Source: Glycomyces arizonensis DSM 44726
GTDB taxonomy: Bacteria > Actinomycetota > Actinomycetes > Mycobacteriales > Micromonosporaceae
Length of the DNA: 64,000 bases
Direction: 5' to 3'
Assembly (NCBI RefSeq): GCF_000482705.1
Contig: NZ_AXWO01000003.1
Location: 310,001 to 374,000 of the forward strand
Positions 30,351 to 40,191 of this stretch are shown one piece after another; the first letter of the stretch is position 1, and each line of letters opens with the position of its first letter. The notes under the pieces are model-generated. The model was not told the DNA's origin. It worked only from the letters and a program-made list of their open reading frames with translations, and searched no databases. The position numbers and the translations under genes are program-made.

Positions 30351-30632
30351 ATGGGACTGCTGGGAGCCGACGTGCCGGTGGTCGCGGTCGTGCTGGGCGC
30401 GTGCGCGGCCGCCGCCGCGGTCGCGGCCCTCCTCCTGGCGTCGGGGCCCACCGTCGGCGGCGGGCCGCGCGCCACAACCCGCACCGACCCCTCACCCGAC
30501 CGCTCCGGCGAGTGGGACACTGGAGCACGGCCAGTGCAAGCGTCGAGAGGTCAGCACATTGTCGATCCAGCCCATCCGCATCTACGGCGACCCGGTCCTG
30601 CGCACCGCCGCCGAGGCAGTCGACACCTTTGA
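30351..30632 (+). CDS. possible small membrane protein, doubtful
   Basis: A 93-codon frame begins 3 nt after the permease stop. Residues 8-30 are a credible membrane helix, and the first 35-40 codons have the G/C third-position bias of real genes here. The bias fades after about codon 50, and the last 25 codons overlap def1 in another frame. It may be a real short peptide, the stump of a longer gene, or chance. Confidence 0.25.
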   Translation: MGLLGADVPVVAVVLGACAAAAAVAALLLASGPTVGGGPRATTRTDPSPDRSGEWDTGARPVQASRGQHIVDPAHPHLRRPGPAHRRRGSRHL

Positions 30633-31110
30633 CAAGGAACTGCGCGGCCTGGTGAAGGACCTGCTGGACACCATGCGCGACGAGGGCGGCGCCGGGCTCG
30701 CCGCCCCGCAGCTGGGCGTCGGCAAACGGGTGTTCACCTTCGACGTCGACGACGTCGTCGGCCACATCGTCAACCCGGTCCTCGAATTCCCCGACGAGGA
30801 GGAGCAGGACGGCCCCGAAGGTTGCCTGTCGCTGCCGGGCCTGTACTTCGACACCGTCAGGCGCCAGAACGTCGTCGCCAAGGGCTTCAACGAGTACGGC
30901 GACCCGCTCCAGATCGTCGGCACCGGCATGATGGCCCGCTGCCTCCAGCACGAGACCGACCACCTCGACGGCATCGTCTTCATCGACCGGCTCGACACCG
31001 ACCGCCGCAAGGCGGCCATGGCCGAGATCCGCGCCCAGGACTGGTATAACGACGACGTCAAAGTCAAAGTCTCGCCCCACGACACCAAGGGCGTCTTCTT
31101 CAAGTCCTGA
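30559..31110 (+). CDS. def: peptide deformylase 1
   Basis: Deformylase removes the formyl group from new proteins. The 183-residue enzyme has all three metal motifs: [20 protein letters not shown] (Cys ligand) and QHETDHLDG (HExxH). The start is TTG at 30559 with GAGAGGT upstream. A second complete copy follows 27 bp later. The C-terminal tail KGVFFKS is shared with the copy. Confidence 0.94.
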   Translation: MSIQPIRIYGDPVLRTAAEAVDTFDKELRGLVKDLLDTMRDEGGAGLAAPQLGVGKRVFTFDVDDVVGHIVNPVLEFPDEEEQDGPEGCLSLPGLYFDTVRRQNVVAKGFNEYGDPLQIVGTGMMARCLQHETDHLDGIVFIDRLDTDRRKAAMAEIRAQDWYNDDVKVKVSPHDTKGVFFKS

Positions 31111-31137
31111 CCCAGCGTTCCCGAAGGAAGGCCGAGC

Positions 31138-31701
31138 TTGTCCATCCAGCCAGTGCGCCTGTACGGCGACCCGGTCCTGCGCACCCGCGCCGCCGACGTC
31201 ACCGCGTTCGACGATCGGCTGCGCCGCCTGATCGACGACCTCCACGACACCCTCGACGACCAGCGGGGCGCCGGGCTCGCCGCCCCGCAGATCGGCGTCG
31301 GCCTGCGCGTGTTCGTCTACGACGTCCAAGGCCGCCGGGGCCACATGGTCAACCCCGTGCTCGAACTGCCCGACGAGGAGATCCAGACCGGCGGCGACCT
31401 CGAAGGCTGCCTGTCGGTGCCCGGCGGGCTCTACTACCCGCGGGCGCGCCGCCAGCGGGCGATCGCCCGCGGCGTCGACCTGCACGGCGATCCGATCGAG
31501 ATCCGCGGCGAGGGGTTCATGGCCCGCTGCCTCCAGCACGAGACCGACCACCTCGGCGGGCGGCTGTTCATCGACCGCCTCGACGCCGACACCCGCGCCG
31601 AGTTCCTGGCCGACCTCGAACGGCAGGACTGGTACCGGGACAGCCGGACGAGCGTCCACACCGACCGAGACGACAGCAGGGGCGTGTTCTTCAAACCATG
31701 A
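31138..31701 (+). CDS. def: peptide deformylase 2
   Basis: This second deformylase (187 residues) is clearly a tandem paralogue of the first: both open with SIQP(I/V)R(I/L)YGDPVLRT and close with GVFFK. Motifs are intact: [20 protein letters not shown] and [12 protein letters not shown] at 31138 has GAAGGAAGG upstream. It overlaps fmt by 4 nt, so this copy is coupled to the formyltransferase. Confidence 0.94.
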   Translation: MSIQPVRLYGDPVLRTRAADVTAFDDRLRRLIDDLHDTLDDQRGAGLAAPQIGVGLRVFVYDVQGRRGHMVNPVLELPDEEIQTGGDLEGCLSVPGGLYYPRARRQRAIARGVDLHGDPIEIRGEGFMARCLQHETDHLGGRLFIDRLDADTRAEFLADLERQDWYRDSRTSVHTDRDDSRGVFFKP

Positions 31702-32621
31702 GGCTGCTCTTCGCGGGCACCCCGGAGGTCGCCGTGCCGACCCTGGAGGCGCTCAACGCGTCCGACCATGAGCTCGTCGCCGTCTTGACGAGGCCCGACG
31801 CGCGCACCGGGCGGGGCCGCAAGGTCTCGCGCTCCCCGGTGGCCGCCTGGGCCGACGAGCGCGGCATCGAGGTGCTCACTCCCGCCAAGCCGCGGGAGCC
31901 GGAGTTCCTGGAGCGGCTGCGCGGCCTTGAGGTCGACCTCGTGCCGGTGGTCGCCTACGGCGCGCTCGTGCCCCCTGCGGCGCTCGCGATCCCGCGCCTG
32001 GGCTGGATCAACCTGCACTTCTCGCTGCTGCCGGCCTGGAGGGGCGCCGCCCCCGTCCAGCACGCCGTGCTCGCCGGGGACGAGATGACCGGCGCGTGCG
32101 TCTTCCAGCTGGAGGCCGGGCTCGACACCGGGCCGGTCTACGGCCGCCTCACCGAGCCCATCGGTGGCCGCGACACCGCGGGCGACCTCCTCGAACGTCT
32201 CGCCTCAGCCGGTGCCAGGCTCACCGCCGACGTCGTCGACGGCCTCGCCGCCGGAGCGCTCCAGGCCGAGCCGCAGCCCGAGGACGGCGTCTCCTACGCC
32301 CCGAAGATCACCGTCGAGGACGCCCGCGTCCGCTGGGGCGACCCGGCCTTCGCCGTCGACCGCCGCGTCCGCGCCGTCACCCCCGCCCCCGGGGCCTGGA
32401 CCGAGTTCGCGGGCGCGCGTCTGCGCCTCGGGCCGGTGACCGTCGACCCCGACGGCCCCGCGCTGGAGCCCGGGGAGGTCGCCGTCGCCAAGCGCAGCGT
32501 CCACGTCGGCACCGCCACCGACCCGGTGCGGCTCGGCGAGGTCCAGCCCGCCGGGAAGCAGCGCATGGACGCCGCCGCCTGGAGCCGCGGCCACCAAAGC
32601 GCGAATCCGCGGTTCGCATGA
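31698..32621 (+). CDS. fmt: methionyl-tRNA formyltransferase
   Basis: Fmt formylates initiator Met-tRNA. The 307-residue enzyme has [15 protein letters not shown], the catalytic block [17 protein letters not shown] and a C-terminal tRNA-binding OB domain beginning near [17 protein letters not shown] 31698 lies in the def2 stop and the fmt stop overlaps the rsmB ATG. Confidence 0.95.
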   Translation: MRLLFAGTPEVAVPTLEALNASDHELVAVLTRPDARTGRGRKVSRSPVAAWADERGIEVLTPAKPREPEFLERLRGLEVDLVPVVAYGALVPPAALAIPRLGWINLHFSLLPAWRGAAPVQHAVLAGDEMTGACVFQLEAGLDTGPVYGRLTEPIGGRDTAGDLLERLASAGARLTADVVDGLAAGALQAEPQPEDGVSYAPKITVEDARVRWGDPAFAVDRRVRAVTPAPGAWTEFAGARLRLGPVTVDPDGPALEPGEVAVAKRSVHVGTATDPVRLGEVQPAGKQRMDAAAWSRGHQSANPRFA

Positions 32622-33943
32622 GCGGGCCGAACCCGCGCCGCGTCGCCTTCGACGCCATCCGCGCCGTCAGCGCCGAGGACGCCTACGCCAACATCGCGCT
32701 GCCCAAACTGCTGTCGGCCACCGGGCTCGAAGGGCGCGACGCCGCCCTGGCCACCGAGCTGACCTACGGAACGCTGCGGAGCCTGGGCACCCTGGAGGCG
32801 ATCCTGGCCGCCGCCTCCGGCCGCGACCTCGACGGGCTCCAGGCCGACCTGGTCGACGCGCTGTGCCTCGGCGCCTACCAGCTGCTGTACACGCGCGTGC
32901 CGGTGCACGCGGCCGTCTCGACCACCGTCAGCCTCGTCAAGGCCGCGGTGAGCCCGCGCGTGTCGGGCCTGACCAACGCCGTCCTGCGCAAGGTCGCGGC
33001 GCGCGACCTCGACGGCTGGACCGCGCACCTCGCCTCCGGCGACCGCATCGCCGACCTCGCGCTGCGCCACGCGCACCCGAAGTGGATCGTCGAGGAGTTC
33101 GACGCGATCCTCGGGCCCGACGAGCTCCCCGACGCCCTGGCGGCCGACAACGTCGCGCCGCCGGTCCACCTGTGCGCCAAGCCGGGACGCATCGACCGCG
33201 ACGACCTGGCCGCGAAGGCCGGCGGGACGCCCGGGCGCTGGTCGCCCTACGCGGTCTACCTGCCCGGCGGCGCCCCCGGCAGGATCAAGGCCGTCGCCGT
33301 CGGTCGCGCGAGCGTCCAGGACGAGGGCAGCCAACTCGTCGCCACCGCACTGGCAAACGCTCCCATGGACGGCCCCGACACCGCCTGGGTCGACCTGTGC
33401 GCCGGGCCCGGCGGCAAGACCGCCCTGCTCGGCTCGCTCGCCGCCCAGCGCGGCGCCGCCGTCGACGCCGTCGAGCTCGCGCCCCACCGAGCCGACCTGG
33501 TCGCCAAGGCCGCCCAGGGATTGCCGGTCACCGTCCACACCGGCGACGGCCGCACCTTCGGCACGAGCGGCAGCGCCGACCGGGTCCTGGTCGACGCCCC
33601 CTGCTCGGGGCTCGGAGCGCTGCGCCGCCGCCCCGAGGCGCGCTGGCGCAAGCGGCCGGGCGACGTCGACGACCTGTCCCGTCTCCAAGGGGAGTTGTTG
33701 GCCTCGGCGCTCGACGTCGTCCGCCCCGGCGGCACCGTCGCCTACGTGACCTGCTCGCCGGTGCGTGATGAGACCGTCGGGGTCGTCGGCGACCTCCTCG
33801 GCCGCGGGGGAGTGGAACTCCTTGCGCCCCAATGGATCACCGATTCGGTGCCGGAATCGGCGCGGGAGGGTTTCGTCCAGCTGTGGCCCCAGCGGCACGG
33901 CACCGACGCGATGTTCCTGGCCCTGCTGCGCCGCACCGCCTGA
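32618..33943 (+). CDS. rsmB: 16S rRNA m5C967 methyltransferase (RsmB/Sun family)
   Basis: The 441-residue protein has an N-terminal NusB-like domain (residues about 5-140) and a C-terminal RNA m5C methyltransferase domain. This carries the SAM loop [11 protein letters not shown], the cysteine motif [18 protein letters not shown] and the second catalytic cysteine in VTCSPVRDE. It is coupled to fmt by an ATGA overlap, as in many actinobacteria. Confidence 0.93.
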   Translation: MSGPNPRRVAFDAIRAVSAEDAYANIALPKLLSATGLEGRDAALATELTYGTLRSLGTLEAILAAASGRDLDGLQADLVDALCLGAYQLLYTRVPVHAAVSTTVSLVKAAVSPRVSGLTNAVLRKVAARDLDGWTAHLASGDRIADLALRHAHPKWIVEEFDAILGPDELPDALAADNVAPPVHLCAKPGRIDRDDLAAKAGGTPGRWSPYAVYLPGGAPGRIKAVAVGRASVQDEGSQLVATALANAPMDGPDTAWVDLCAGPGGKTALLGSLAAQRGAAVDAVELAPHRADLVAKAAQGLPVTVHTGDGRTFGTSGSADRVLVDAPCSGLGALRRRPEARWRKRPGDVDDLSRLQGELLASALDVVRPGGTVAYVTCSPVRDETVGVVGDLLGRGGVELLAPQWITDSVPESAREGFVQLWPQRHGTDAMFLALLRRTA

Positions 33944-33988
33944 AATTCATTCGACGAATATTCGACACCCCCTGTCGACATCGCATCG

Positions 33989-34002
33989 TGGTAGCGCTAC
34001 CA
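33989..34002 (+). promoter_or_regulatory. LacI/CebR-like operator before the GH6 gene
   Basis: TGGTAGCGCTACCA is a perfect 14-bp palindrome 66 bp before the cellulase start. The streptomycete CebR box is TGGGAGCGCTCCCA, which differs by one symmetric pair. A CebR-type cellobiose-responsive repressor is therefore a likely controller. A second palindrome CGAATATTCG is at 33955-33964. Confidence 0.65.
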
Positions 34003-34067
34003 TCAATACATCGATGAATGTGAATTTCACCGCTCGCGCCGGTGATTCGACCACGAAGGGGCAACTC

Positions 34068-35408
34068 ATGAATCGAAGAAGGAGACTCGCGGCGCTCACC
34101 GCGGCGGCCGGTGCCGCCGGGCTCGCCGCGGCCACCGCGCTCCTGCTGGCTCCCAGCGCGTCCGCCCAAGGCGAGAGCCTGTGGACGAATCCTTACACCC
34201 AGGCGGCCGAATGGGTCGCCGAGAACCCGAACGACTACCGGGCCGACCTGATCGACGAGCGCATCGCGCAGACGCCGGCGGGCACCTGGTTCACCGAGTA
34301 CAACCCCTCGGAGATCCAGAGCGAGGTCGCCTCCGTGGTCGCCGCGGCCAACGGCAAGGCGCCCACCATGGTCGTCTACAACATCCCCGACCGCGACTGC
34401 GGCGGCCACTCCAGCGGCGGCGCCCCCGACCACCAGTCCTACCGCAACTGGATCGACCAGTTCGCCGCCGGCCTGTCCGGTCCGGCCTACATCATCGTCG
34501 AACCCGACACCCTGCCCCACGACTGCTCCGACCCCTACCAGCGCAACCAGTCGCTGATCCACGCCGTCCAGGCCCTCAAGGCCGCGTCCTCCCAAGCCCA
34601 CGTCTACCTCGACATCGGCAACTCGGCCTGGCTCGACCCCGACGTCGCGGCCAGCCGGCTCCAGGGCGCCGGCGTCCAGTACGCCGACGGCTTCGCCATC
34701 AACGTCTCCAACTACCGCACCACCCAGGAGGCCACCGACTACGCCCACCAGATCCAGAACATCATCGGTTACGACAAGGGCGCGGTGATCGACACCAGCC
34801 GCAACGGCAACGGCCCGCTCTACCCGCCCAACCCGAACGACTGGTGCGACCCGCCCGACCGCGCCCTCGGCAACTATCCGACCACCTCGACCGGTGTCAA
34901 CGGCATCGACGCCTACCTGTGGGTCAAGCTCCCCGGCGAGGCCGACGGCTGCGCCGGCGCGGCCGGCCAGTTCCTCCCCGACCTGGCCTACGAGCTCGCC
35001 AACAACGCCGGATCCGACTGGCCCGGCGACATCCCGGACGACGACACCACCGAGCCCGACGACCCCACGACCGAACCGGACGACCCGACCACCGAGCCCG
35101 ACGACCCGCCCGCCGGTGACTGCACCGCCGAGATCGTCGTCGTCAACAGCTGGGGATCGGGCTGGCAGGGCGATGTGCACATCACCGCCGGCGACGCGTC
35201 CCTCAACAGCTGGACCCTCACCTGGACCTGGCCCTCGGGCCAGTCCGTCTCCAGCTCCTGGAACGTCGACCTCTCCCAATCCGGATCGACCGTGACCGCC
35301 TCCGACGTCGGCTGGAACGGCGCCATCGCCTCCGGCCAGTCCCGAAACGCCTTCGGCTTCATAGGGAACGGCTCCAGCGCCACGCCGACCGTCGAGTGCA
35401 GCGCCTGA
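34068..35408 (+). CDS. secreted GH6 endo-beta-1,4-glucanase with CBM2
   Basis: The 446-residue protein starts with an Arg-rich signal peptide cleaved after ASA (residue 33). The GH6 domain follows (about 35-320): Asp110 in NIPDRDCGG, the catalytic acid Asp147 in [28 protein letters not shown] and [10 protein letters not shown]. An acidic linker of DDPTTEP repeats (about 321-347) leads to a family 2 cellulose-binding module with conserved tryptophans ([28 protein letters not shown]). It lies between rsmB and rpe, a place normally without a cellulase, with its own LacI-type operator. Confidence 0.93.
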   Translation: MNRRRRLAALTAAAGAAGLAAATALLLAPSASAQGESLWTNPYTQAAEWVAENPNDYRADLIDERIAQTPAGTWFTEYNPSEIQSEVASVVAAANGKAPTMVVYNIPDRDCGGHSSGGAPDHQSYRNWIDQFAAGLSGPAYIIVEPDTLPHDCSDPYQRNQSLIHAVQALKAASSQAHVYLDIGNSAWLDPDVAASRLQGAGVQYADGFAINVSNYRTTQEATDYAHQIQNIIGYDKGAVIDTSRNGNGPLYPPNPNDWCDPPDRALGNYPTTSTGVNGIDAYLWVKLPGEADGCAGAAGQFLPDLAYELANNAGSDWPGDIPDDDTTEPDDPTTEPDDPTTEPDDPPAGDCTAEIVVVNSWGSGWQGDVHITAGDASLNSWTLTWTWPSGQSVSSSWNVDLSQSGSTVTASDVGWNGAIASGQSRNAFGFIGNGSSATPTVECSA

Positions 35409-35472
35409 CCCACGCTTCACTTCACACCCGGTGTCCGGCCTGTGTCGCAGTTGCGGGACCTACACTGACTGT

Positions 35473-36159
35473 GTGGCACAGACCGAAGCGGCACAGGCCG
35501 ACACCGTCATCGCTCCGAGCCTGCTCGCGGCCGACTTCGCCCGCCTCGCCGAGGCGGCCGAGTCGGTCGCGGGGGCCGTCGACTGGCTCCACGTCGACGT
35601 CATGGACAACCACTTCGTCCCCAACCTCACCCTCGGCCCGCCGGTGGTCAAGTCCCTCAAGGCCGCCACCGACATCCCGCTCGACTGCCACCTCATGATC
35701 GAGGACCCCGAGCGGTGGGCCGTCGGCTACGCCGAACTCGGCGCCGCCAACGTCACCTTCCACGCCGAGGCCAGCGCCGACCCCACCACCCTCGCGGGGC
35801 GCCTCCGCTCCGCAGGGACCATGGCCGGGCTCGCCATCGACCGCGACACCCCCGTCGAGGACTACCTCGACCTGCTGCCCGAGTTCGACACGCTGCTCAT
35901 CATGACCATCAAGGCCGGCTTCGGCGGCCAGGAGTTCATGCCCGAGCTGCTCGACAAGGTCCGCACCGCCCGGCGCCACGCCAAGGCCGGGCACCTCCAG
36001 CTCCGCATCGAAGTCGACGGCGGCATCGCCGACGACACCATCGCCGCCGCCGCCGAGGCCGGAGCCGACGCCTTCGTCGCCGGGACCGCCGTCTACGGCG
36101 CCGACGATCCAGCCGAGGCCTGCCGCCGCCTGCGAGCCCGCGCCGACGCCGCCAGATGA
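35473..36159 (+). CDS. rpe: ribulose-phosphate 3-epimerase
   Basis: Rpe interconverts ribulose- and xylulose-5-phosphate. The 228-residue TIM barrel has [10 protein letters not shown], catalytic Asp/His in [14 protein letters not shown] and [19 protein letters not shown], and IEVDGGI near the end. GTG at 35473 has no ribosome site; TACACT (35461-35466) lies 6 nt upstream, which fits a leaderless mRNA. Confidence 0.94.
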   Translation: MAQTEAAQADTVIAPSLLAADFARLAEAAESVAGAVDWLHVDVMDNHFVPNLTLGPPVVKSLKAATDIPLDCHLMIEDPERWAVGYAELGAANVTFHAEASADPTTLAGRLRSAGTMAGLAIDRDTPVEDYLDLLPEFDTLLIMTIKAGFGGQEFMPELLDKVRTARRHAKAGHLQLRIEVDGGIADDTIAAAAEAGADAFVAGTAVYGADDPAEACRRLRARADAAR

Positions 36160-36166
36160 GCCCGCC

Positions 36167-37201
36167 ATGTCCGCACCCCAGCAGTCTCCCCCAACCGCCC
36201 GCAACGGGGCGGAACCCGCACCGCAGCCCGCCCCCGACCTGGTCCTCATAGCCGACTCCGACCCCGAGGTCGCCGAGTTCCTCGCCGGGCGCCTGCGCGC
36301 CGACGGCTTCGACACCGCGCTGGCGCGCGACGGCTACCAGGCGCTCGCCGGGATCGCCCTGCGCCGCCCGGGCATCGTGCTGCTGGAGGCCGACCTGCCG
36401 TTCATCGACGGCCTCGCCCTGACCAGGCAGCTGCGCTCCGACCCCGCCACGGCCAGCCTGCCGATCATCCTGGTCTGCGCCCAGCCCACCTCGGCCGACA
36501 AGATCGCCGGGCTCAAGGCCGGCGCCGACGACTACGTCGCCAAGCCCTTCGACCCCGCCGAGGTCTCGGCCCGCATCGACTCGGCGATCCGCCGCCACCG
36601 CGAGATCCGCGAGTCCTCCCCGCTGACCGGCATGCCCGGCAACGACCGCATCCTGCGCGAGCTGACCTCCTGGATCAGACGCGGCGACCCGTTCGCCCTG
36701 TGCTACATCGACATCGATCACTTCAAGGCGGTCAACGACGTCTACGGGTTCGTGCGCGGCGACGAGTTCATCAGGGGGCTGGCCGAATGCGTCTACACGG
36801 CCGCCGGCGACGCGGGCGCCGCGCCGGTGTTCCTCGGCCACGTCGGCGGCGACGACTTCACGATCCTGTGCACCCCCGGCCACGCCCGCCCCGTCACCGA
36901 CTTCCTCAACGACCACTTCGCCGCCCGCGTGCGGCAGCTGTGCGATCCGATCGACGCCGAGCGCGGCTACATCGAGCACACCGACCGGGCCCGGCGCGTC
37001 ACCCGCTCGCGCCTGCCCACCCTCTCGATCGGGGTCGCCCTGTCGACCCGCCGGCCCTTCACCGACGCCTACGAGGCCGTCGCCGAGGCCACCGCCCTCA
37101 AGAGCATCGCGAAATCCCACGCCGGGACCTACGTCGCCTTCCCCGACGGGCGGGCCCCGAGCGTCAAGCGCCGCCCCGTCTTCTGGGCCGACGACCGCTG
37201 A
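36167..37201 (+). CDS. REC-GGDEF-like protein with altered active sites
   Basis: The 344-residue protein joins a receiver domain (about 25-145) to a GGDEF domain (about 155-320). In the receiver, LLEADLPFIDG has Glu where the phosphorylated Asp is expected, while CAQP and the Lys of VAKPFDP are kept. The GGDEF domain has YIDIDHFKAVNDVYGFVRGDEF, but the signature loop is GGDDF and there is no RxxD inhibitory site upstream. It may be a weak or inactive cyclase, or a signal-independent one. BldD in the same window makes a c-di-GMP link attractive but unproven. It lies 7 nt after rpe. Confidence 0.82.
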   Translation: MSAPQQSPPTARNGAEPAPQPAPDLVLIADSDPEVAEFLAGRLRADGFDTALARDGYQALAGIALRRPGIVLLEADLPFIDGLALTRQLRSDPATASLPIILVCAQPTSADKIAGLKAGADDYVAKPFDPAEVSARIDSAIRRHREIRESSPLTGMPGNDRILRELTSWIRRGDPFALCYIDIDHFKAVNDVYGFVRGDEFIRGLAECVYTAAGDAGAAPVFLGHVGGDDFTILCTPGHARPVTDFLNDHFAARVRQLCDPIDAERGYIEHTDRARRVTRSRLPTLSIGVALSTRRPFTDAYEAVAEATALKSIAKSHAGTYVAFPDGRAPSVKRRPVFWADDR

Positions 37202-37296
37202 GGCGCCGCCGGTCACACCGCGACCGGGCGCGAATGAGACAACACTCACGGAATAGGGACCGCTCACTGCGGCCGTGGCACAATTCTGAGTAGCAA

Positions 37297-37441
37297 ACGC
37301 GCGTCAGCGGGGTCGGTGAAATTCCGAGCCGGCGGTGAGCGGCCCAGCGCCGCGAGTCCGCGACCCGTCCGCAGCCAGCGGACGGTTGACCTGGTGAGAA
37401 TCCAGGACCGACGGTCAAAGTCCGGATGGGAGCAGACGCGT
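37297..37441 (+). ncRNA. FMN riboswitch (RFN element)
   Basis: The conserved RFN blocks appear in order: GGGGTCGGTGAAATTCCGA, GCCGGCGGTGAG, AGTCCGCGACCC, then GGTTGACCTGGTGAGAATCC and AGGACCGACGGTCAAAG TCCGGATGGGAG. ACGCG and CGCGT close the P1 stem at the ends. About 90 nt follow to ribE, including a GCCCGGG/CGGGC hairpin that may be the expression platform. It should lower ribE-ribBA-ribH expression when FMN is abundant. Confidence 0.93.
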
Positions 37442-37531
37442 CGCACGGCCCGGGCCTTCTCGGGCTGTCGCGAGCCTTTCCTCGACCCCGCCTGCGCGTG
37501 TAGGACAACCAGCAGGTAAAGGGGTCACCCG

Positions 37532-38128
37532 ATGTTCACGGGAATCGTCGAGGAACTCGGCGAAGTCGTCAAGGCAGGCGAATCGAGCCTGTCCATCCGC
37601 GGTCCGCTCGTCACCTCCGACGTCGGCTTCGGCGACTCGATCGCCGTCAACGGCGTCTGCCTGACCGTCATCGCCCTCGAAGGCGACGTCTTCACCGCCG
37701 ACGTGATGGCCGAGACCTACCGCCGCACCGTCATCGGCGACCTCGCTCCGGGCGACCGGGTCAACCTCGAACGCGCCGCCACCCTCACCACCCGCCTCGG
37801 CGGCCACCTCGTCCAAGGCCACGTCGACGGCGTCGGCGAGATCCTCAAACGGGAGCCCGCCGCGGAGTGGGAGGAAGTGTCCTTCCGCCTGCCGCCCGGC
37901 CTGGCCAAGTACGTCGTCGAAAAGGGATCGATCGCCATCGACGGCACCTCCCTGACCGTCGCCGCCGTCGACGGCGACGAGTTCACCGTCGGCCTCATCC
38001 CCGCCACCCTCGAAGCGACCACCCTGGGCCGCAAGCAGGCCGGCGACCCGGTCCACATCGAGACCGACGTGACCGCCAAGCACATCGAGAAACTCCTGCA
38101 GCACACCGAGGAAGGAAGCGCGCGATGA
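37532..38128 (+). CDS. ribE: riboflavin synthase, alpha chain
   Basis: RibE dismutates two lumazines to riboflavin. The 198-residue protein has the duplicated lumazine-binding halves: [12 protein letters not shown] with NGVCLTV, and [16 protein letters not shown] with IDGTSLTV. It follows the FMN riboswitch, with an AAAGGGG ribosome site, and overlaps ribBA by 4 nt. No ribD/ribG is in the window. Confidence 0.95.
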   Translation: MFTGIVEELGEVVKAGESSLSIRGPLVTSDVGFGDSIAVNGVCLTVIALEGDVFTADVMAETYRRTVIGDLAPGDRVNLERAATLTTRLGGHLVQGHVDGVGEILKREPAAEWEEVSFRLPPGLAKYVVEKGSIAIDGTSLTVAAVDGDEFTVGLIPATLEATTLGRKQAGDPVHIETDVTAKHIEKLLQHTEEGSAR

Positions 38129-39378
38129 GCGACATCCGCACCGATGGCGTCGAAGAGGCCATCGCCGACATCGCCGCGGGCAGGGCCGTCATCGTCGCCG
38201 ACGACGAGCACCGCGAGAACGAGGGCGACCTCATCTTCGCCGCCGAGGACGCCACGCCCGAACTGCTGGCCCTGACCGTCCGCCACACCGGCGGCTACAT
38301 CTGCGTGGCCATGCCCGGCGAGACCGCCGACCGGCTCGAGCTGCCCCCCGCCTACCACACCAACCAGGACTACAAGGGCACCGCGTTCGCCGTCTCGGTC
38401 GACGCCCGCAACGGCGTGACCACCGGCATCTCGGCCGCCGACCGCGCCCGCACCATCCGGGTGCTCGGCGACCCGGCCACCGCCGCGAGCGACCTCAACC
38501 GCCCCGGCCACGTCGTCCCGCTGCGCGCCCGCGAGGGCGGCGTCATGGTCCGCGCCGGGCACACCGAGGCCGCCGTCGACCTCGCCCGCCTCGCCGGGAA
38601 GGCCCCCGTCGGCGCCCTCTCGGAGCTGGTGAACGACGACGGCACCATGATGCGCCTGCCCGAGCTGCGGGCCTTCGCCGACGAGTACGGCCTCAAGCTC
38701 ATCACCGTCGCCGAGCTCGCCGCCTGGCGCCAGCGGCACGAGACCCACGTCAGGCGCCTCGCCGAGGCCCGCCTGCCGCTGGAGGCCGGGGAGTTCACCG
38801 CCGTCGGCTACCGCGCCCTCTACGACGGCCACGAGCACGTCGCGCTCGTCAAGGGCGACATCGGCGACGGCCTGGACGTCCTCGTCCGCGTCCACTCCGA
38901 GTGCCTCACCGGCGACGCCTTCGGCTCGCTGCGCTGCGACTGCGGTCCGCAGCTCCAGGCCGCGCTGCGCGCGGTCGAGGACGAGGGCCGCGGCGTCGTG
39001 CTCTACATGCGCGGCCACGAGGGCCGCGGCATCGGCCTGGTCCACAAGCTCCAGGCCTACCAGCTCCAGGACAACGGCCGCGACACCGTCGACGCCAACC
39101 TCGAACTGGGCCTGCCCGCCGACGCCCGCGACTGGGTGACCGGCGCGCAGATCCTCGCCGACCTCGGCATCAAGTCGATGCGCCTCTTGACCAACAACCC
39201 GGACAAGCGCGCCGGGATCGAGGGCCACGGCCTGGAGGTCCTCGACCGGGTCGCCCTGCCGACCCACACCACGTCCGACAACCTCGCCTACCTGACGACC
39301 AAGCGCGACCGCATGGGCCACCTGCTGGAGGACCTGCCGCCGCTCGTGCCCGTCCAGACCGCCGAGGAGGCCGCCTGA
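38125..39378 (+). CDS. ribBA: bifunctional DHBP synthase / GTP cyclohydrolase II
   Basis: The N-terminal half (to about residue 205) is 3,4-dihydroxybutanone-4-phosphate synthase with [11 protein letters not shown] and [14 protein letters not shown]. The C-terminal half is GTP cyclohydrolase II with the zinc cysteines in [20 protein letters not shown], and [12 protein letters not shown]. At 417 residues both halves are complete. It begins two branches of riboflavin synthesis and is coupled to ribE and ribH. Confidence 0.96.
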   Translation: MSDIRTDGVEEAIADIAAGRAVIVADDEHRENEGDLIFAAEDATPELLALTVRHTGGYICVAMPGETADRLELPPAYHTNQDYKGTAFAVSVDARNGVTTGISAADRARTIRVLGDPATAASDLNRPGHVVPLRAREGGVMVRAGHTEAAVDLARLAGKAPVGALSELVNDDGTMMRLPELRAFADEYGLKLITVAELAAWRQRHETHVRRLAEARLPLEAGEFTAVGYRALYDGHEHVALVKGDIGDGLDVLVRVHSECLTGDAFGSLRCDCGPQLQAALRAVEDEGRGVVLYMRGHEGRGIGLVHKLQAYQLQDNGRDTVDANLELGLPADARDWVTGAQILADLGIKSMRLLTNNPDKRAGIEGHGLEVLDRVALPTHTTSDNLAYLTTKRDRMGHLLEDLPPLVPVQTAEEAA

Positions 39379-39379
39379 C

Positions 39380-39850
39380 ATGGCCGGACACGGAGCCCCC
39401 GAGATCGTCGTCCCCGACGCCTCGGGCCTGACGCTCGGCATCGCCGCCACGAACTGGAACGCCGAACTGGTCGAGCAGATGCTCGGGCGCGCCCGCACGG
39501 CCGCGGCCGACGCGGGGTGCGCCGAGCCGGTGGTGCTGCGCGTGGCCGGGGCGGTCGAGCTGCCGATCGCCGCCCAGGCCCTCGCCAGGCGCTTCGACGC
39601 GGTGGTCGCGCTCGGCGTCGTCATCCGCGGCGGCACCGCCCATTTCGAATACGTGTGCAAATCCGTCACCGAAGGGCTCACGCGTGTGGCGCTCGACGAG
39701 TCGACGCCGGTGGCCCAGGGGGTCCTGACCGTCGACGACCTCGATCAGGCCGTCGCCAGGGCCGGGTACCGGGACTCGACCGAGGACAAGGGCTACGAGG
39801 CGGTGATCGCCGCGCTCGGCGCGGCCCTGGCCGTCCGCTCGCTGTCCTGA
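39380..39850 (+). CDS. ribH: 6,7-dimethyl-8-ribityllumazine synthase
   Basis: RibH joins the two riboflavin precursors in a capsid-like particle. The 156-residue protein has ATNWNAELVEQML, RVAGAVELPIAAQAL, GVVIRGGTAHFEYVC with the catalytic His, and a C-terminal ALAVRSL helix. The ATG is 1 nt after the ribBA stop. A perfect terminator follows at 39861. Confidence 0.95.
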   Translation: MAGHGAPEIVVPDASGLTLGIAATNWNAELVEQMLGRARTAAADAGCAEPVVLRVAGAVELPIAAQALARRFDAVVALGVVIRGGTAHFEYVCKSVTEGLTRVALDESTPVAQGVLTVDDLDQAVARAGYRDSTEDKGYEAVIAALGAALAVRSLS

Positions 39851-39860
39851 CTCGACGCGA

Positions 39861-39892
39861 CAAGGGGCGCTCGCCATTGCGAGCGCCCCTTG
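39861..39892 (+). terminator. terminator of the rib operon
   Basis: CAAGGGGCGCTCGC and GCGAGCGCCCCTTG form a perfect 14-bp stem with a CATT loop, 10 nt after the ribH stop. Confidence 0.8.
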
Positions 39893-39905
39893 CGTTGTGG
39901 TCGAA

Positions 39906-40067
39906 CCGAAGCCTTTGGGTCGGTCACGACCGACTTCGGACACTTCCGCCCACTTGCGATCGCTCGACGCCACTGCGACCCGGCGTCACTGAAAGCGCTG
40001 CTCAGAAACCCCGAAAAAGTGTGATCTGCGTCGCACGGTTGTAGAGTTGGCCCTAACGTCGTAGTGA
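39906..40067 (+). promoter_or_regulatory. nested inverted repeats and candidate promoter before the glycosyltransferase
   Basis: This 340-bp gene-free interval contains CCGAAG...CTTCGG (39906-39939) enclosing GTCGGTC-AC-GACCGAC (39919-39934), which could be an operator or second terminator. TTGTAG (40039-40044) and TAGTGA (40062-40067) are 17 bp apart and could be a promoter. Confidence 0.35.
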
Positions 40068-40191
40068 AATCATCACCCTGTGTGCATGGGTGCTGGCCAG
40101 GCCGGCGTCAGTCCATCTTGGGGATGGATCGAGCGGAAATCCACTCATGAGCGGCCTGGCGGCAGAGACGACTCACAGGTGGGAGGAAGCT

